DNA of 64,000 bases, from the NCBI GenBank assembly GCA_030683105.1, contig JAUXMZ010000036.1, positions 1-64,000 of the forward strand, in the 5' to 3' direction. Shown here piece after piece: positions 61,851 through 64,000 of this stretch (its first letter is position 1; every line of letters begins with the position of its first letter). The DNA is from Burkholderiales bacterium (GTDB lineage: Bacteria > Pseudomonadota > Gammaproteobacteria > Burkholderiales > SG8-41). The position numbers were made by a program, and so were the translations under genes. The notes under the pieces were generated by a model. That model worked only from the letters and a program-made list of their open reading frames with translations, was not told the origin of the DNA and made no database searches.

Positions 61851-62810
61851 TTATACAGATCTGGCAGCGTGATTGCTGACTGTTTCCAGCGCCAACTTGC
61901 CGTCCGTGGTCTTGATTTCGGTTCGCACTACCGCAAAGCTGCGCCCCGCATGCAGCACGGTCGAGCGCACGCGCAGCGTTTTGCCCCTGCCCGGACTGAT
62001 GAACCACGCCGAGATGCTGGACAGCATGGAATGTCGCGGCACCGCGGTCTTTGCGGTCGCCGCCGCCAGTCCCAGCAGGATGCCGCCTTGCACGTGGCCG
62101 ACGCGATTGCCTATGTGCGGCCCGTTTTTCACGCTGCAACGCGCGCCGTATTTGGTGGGCTGGGGCAGCATGCCCCAGAAGTGCTCGATGAAGGCGCGCT
62201 GATGATCGGCGCGCCTTAATGCGGAATTACACGCGCTCATTACCACGCGCTCATCCGGTTCGAGGTCTTTCAATTTAAGCGGCGTGCCGGGCACGCCGCT
62301 TTCGCGTTGCCACGGCAGCGGCGCGAGCGCGATGTCGGCGGGCGGCGGCAGCACGATGAAGGTGGCGCTGGCATAGCATACAGGCTGGCCCGCGGAGCGC
62401 AGCACGCCGCGCGTGAGGGCCTGGCGCACGGTGTGGTTCTCGCTGAATCCTTCCAGTTTCGCTTCCATGGTCAGGTCGTCACCCACGGGATGGCCGGTGA
62501 ACTGCGCACTGAGCTGCACTGTCGCCTGGCGTGCACCGGTCTCGATCTTGAGCCGCGGCGCAGTGGCCAGCGCGGTGTCGAGCATCATGCCCAGTGCGGC
62601 AGGATTGATGTCGCCATCGGCATTGCGGCAATGCGGCCCGACCGGCATGGTTTCTTCTATGGTGTCGTCGCCGATGCGGGGCCAGGCCAGCTGGAGAAAA
62701 TAGCCGGGAAAGTGGAAGCCGGGGCTGCGGTTGCCCGCCAGGCCGAGCAACACCTGCCTGCGTATCGTTTCGGCATCGGCCCCGGATTTCTTATTTACCT
62801 TGGAACTCAT
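61851..62810 (-). CDS. Double-hotdog acyl-CoA thioesterase (PaaI-like)
   Basis: About 319 residues from the ATG at 62810, which has GGGGAGAG upstream; the frame extends to 62831. Two hotdog halves are visible: INPAALGMMLDTALATA (first) and HVQGGILLGLAAATA (second), each with the HGG/Asp-type active-site helix. Tandem hotdog enzymes cleave acyl-CoA thioesters. The substrate is unknown. It lies downstream of an MFS gene on the same strand, separated by a heptad array. Confidence 0.78.
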   Translation of the reverse strand: MSSKVNKKSGADAETIRRQVLLGLAGNRSPGFHFPGYFLQLAWPRIGDDTIEETMPVGPHCRNADGDINPAALGMMLDTALATAPRLKIETGARQATVQLSAQFTGHPVGDDLTMEAKLEGFSENHTVRQALTRGVLRSAGQPVCYASATFIVLPPPADIALAPLPWQRESGVPGTPLKLKDLEPDERVVMSACNSALRRADHQRAFIEHFWGMLPQPTKYGARCSVKNGPHIGNRVGHVQGGILLGLAAATAKTAVPRHSMLSSISAWFISPGRGKTLRVRSTVLHAGRSFAVVRTEIKTTDGKLALETVSNHAARSV

Positions 62811-62821
62811 TTTTCTCTCCC

Positions 62822-62861
62822 CACATCCCACCCTTCACCCTTCACCCTTCACCCTTCACCG
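62822..62861. repeat. Heptad array, TTCACCC family (single arm)
   Basis: Four consecutive TTCACCC units. Read on the minus strand the first TGAAGGG unit supplies the stop codon (TGA at 62856-62858) of the MFS gene. Confidence 0.85.
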
Positions 62862-64000
62862 TCTATCGACGCCCAGCCGGTCGTAAATCGGGTTGATATG
62901 ACTGCGAATCAGCGGGCGCATGTAGACCAGATACAGTGCGCCGGCGGCGCACACCGCGCCGCCGATGAGTAGCGTATTGGCAACCCCGATCAGTTCGGCC
63001 AGCGTGCCCGCCGCCAGGCTGCCGAACGGCGTGATGCCCATGAAAGCCGTGGTGTAAAGACTCATCAGGCGGCCGCGTTTGTCGTCGTCGACGATGGTCT
63101 GCAGGATGATGTTGACCGAAACCGAGGTGATAAGAATGCCGAAGCCGATCACGGCGAGCAGCGGCAGCGCAATCCACATTTGTACCGACAGCGACAACAG
63201 CATCAGTGAAACGCCTGCTGCAAGACTGGCATAGGCCAGCAGGCGTATCAGTCCCCGCACGCCGGTGCGCGAGGCCAGGAACAATGTGCCGGCGACCGCG
63301 CCCATGCCTGCCGCGCCGACCAGGAAGCCCATCTGATCGGCGCCGCCTGCGAATACTTCACGCACCAGGGCCGGCATCAGCGTCAGGTACGGCGTGGCGC
63401 ACAAAGCGACCAGGGCCAGCTGCATCAGCAGCAGACGGATCGGCAGCGATTGCCAGGCGTAGGCAAAGCCCTCGCGCAGGTCATGCCACATCGGCGGATG
63501 AACGGCGCGGCGCGGGCTGGGCGTCACCCGTATCATCAGGAAGGTCACGATGACCGCTATATAAGTCAGCGTGTTGATGGCGAAGCATACGCCCTCGCCG
63601 AACCAGCCGATCACCAGCCCCGCCAGCAAGGGCCCGACCAGCCGCCCGCTGTTGGCGACCAGCGAGGTCAGGGCGACGGCGTTGGGCAGGTCTTCCTTGC
63701 CGCCGACCAGCTCCAGCAGATAGGCGTGGCGCACCGGCAATTCTATGGCAACGAGTACACCGAGCAGCATCGAGAGCGTGATGATATGCCAGGGTGCGAT
63801 GATGCCGGAGATCACCAGGGCCGCGAGTGTTGCCGCCTGCAGCATCTCCAGCACCTGTGTGGCGAACATCATGCGATGCAGGTTGAAACGGTCCGACCAC
63901 AGTCCGGCAAACGGCGACAGCAGCAGGATCGGCAGGCTGCTGGCAAAACCGAGCAATCCCAGCAGCGCCACCGAATCGGTGAGGCGATAGAGCAGCCAGC
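62856..64000 (-). CDS. MFS transporter, 5' end beyond the window
   Basis: At least 381 residues with ten or more membrane helices. The frame stays open to the window edge (WLLYRLTDSVALLGLLGFAS), which is a typical first-helix region, so perhaps 20-30 residues are missing. The layout (LLLSPFAGLWSDRFNLHRMM, then ELPVRHAYLLELVGGKEDLP) matches the EntS/MFS_3 exporter group. The stop codon comes from a heptad array. Confidence 0.87.
   Translation of the reverse strand, partial: WLLYRLTDSVALLGLLGFASSLPILLLSPFAGLWSDRFNLHRMMFATQVLEMLQAATLAALVISGIIAPWHIITLSMLLGVLVAIELPVRHAYLLELVGGKEDLPNAVALTSLVANSGRLVGPLLAGLVIGWFGEGVCFAINTLTYIAVIVTFLMIRVTPSPRRAVHPPMWHDLREGFAYAWQSLPIRLLLMQLALVALCATPYLTLMPALVREVFAGGADQMGFLVGAAGMGAVAGTLFLASRTGVRGLIRLLAYASLAAGVSLMLLSLSVQMWIALPLLAVIGFGILITSVSVNIILQTIVDDDKRGRLMSLYTTAFMGITPFGSLAAGTLAELIGVANTLLIGGAVCAAGALYLVYMRPLIRSHINPIYDRLGVDRR

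Overview
The window is a GC-rich chromosomal segment of a betaproteobacterium. The evidence is gene content and order, not a database match: the run murA, hisGDCBHAFIE, tatABC, an htrA-type protease, a Nif3-like gene, petABC, sspA, sspB is characteristic of Burkholderiales and Nitrosomonadales. Two Bug-family (TctC-like) binding proteins and an Mla lipid-transport operon placed next to murA point the same way.

Layout. 1-1099 is the 3' end of an RTX adhesin or secreted protein, ending in a perfect hairpin. 1321-15994 (minus strand) is an MSHA-like pilus or type II secretion-like machine: two pilin-like proteins, MshK/J/I-like, GspF and GspE homologues, a TPR protein, a secretin, an ExeA/MshM ATPase and a sigma-54 response regulator. 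16059-20008 holds an orphan ABC ATPase, an AurF-like diiron oxygenase, an SDR epimerase and a luciferase-like monooxygenase. 20117-26521 is mlaFEDCB, an ABC-2 exporter pair, ibaG and a frameshifted murA. 26606-29615 is a decayed chromosomal integron: an intI relic, an attI region and four cassettes (unknown exported protein, GNAT acetyltransferase, alternative oxidase, methyltransferase). A vapBC pair follows. 30451-45751 is the his-tat-pet-ssp block. 45771-52636 has a beta-hydroxyacid dehydrogenase, tRNA-Thr(UGU), a Gld-type ABC system, a lipoprotein and a small protein. 52674-54664 holds the two Bug proteins. 55084-59251 is an RND efflux pair bracketed by ~60-bp direct repeats. 59581-60865 is a decayed repeat and cassette area (a second attC site, a frameshifted hicB). 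The window ends with a nonsense-mutated HTH-nucleotidyltransferase gene, a double-hotdog thioesterase and a partial MFS transporter.

Three features are not explained by genes. (1) The integron: on the cassette strand, the first bases of three of the four cassettes are exactly complementary to the start of their own attC, and the fourth nearly so, although the integrase survives only as its first 26 and last 32 codons. (2) Intergenic gaps hold inverted arrays of 7-bp units of several unrelated sequences (about 11 loci), usually starting at or just after a stop codon. (3) A separate ~205-217 bp two-part palindromic element occurs five times (4220, 12788, 36828, 45119, 51878), also just downstream of stop codons, and supplies the ends of some reading frames. 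Together (2) and (3) punctuate the his-tat and msh operons without breaking gene order.

Several genes look broken: murA by one missing base, hicB by a 4-bp insertion, the nucleotidyltransferase by an amber codon, intI by a deletion. The murA lesion could be an assembly error because that gene is normally essential.
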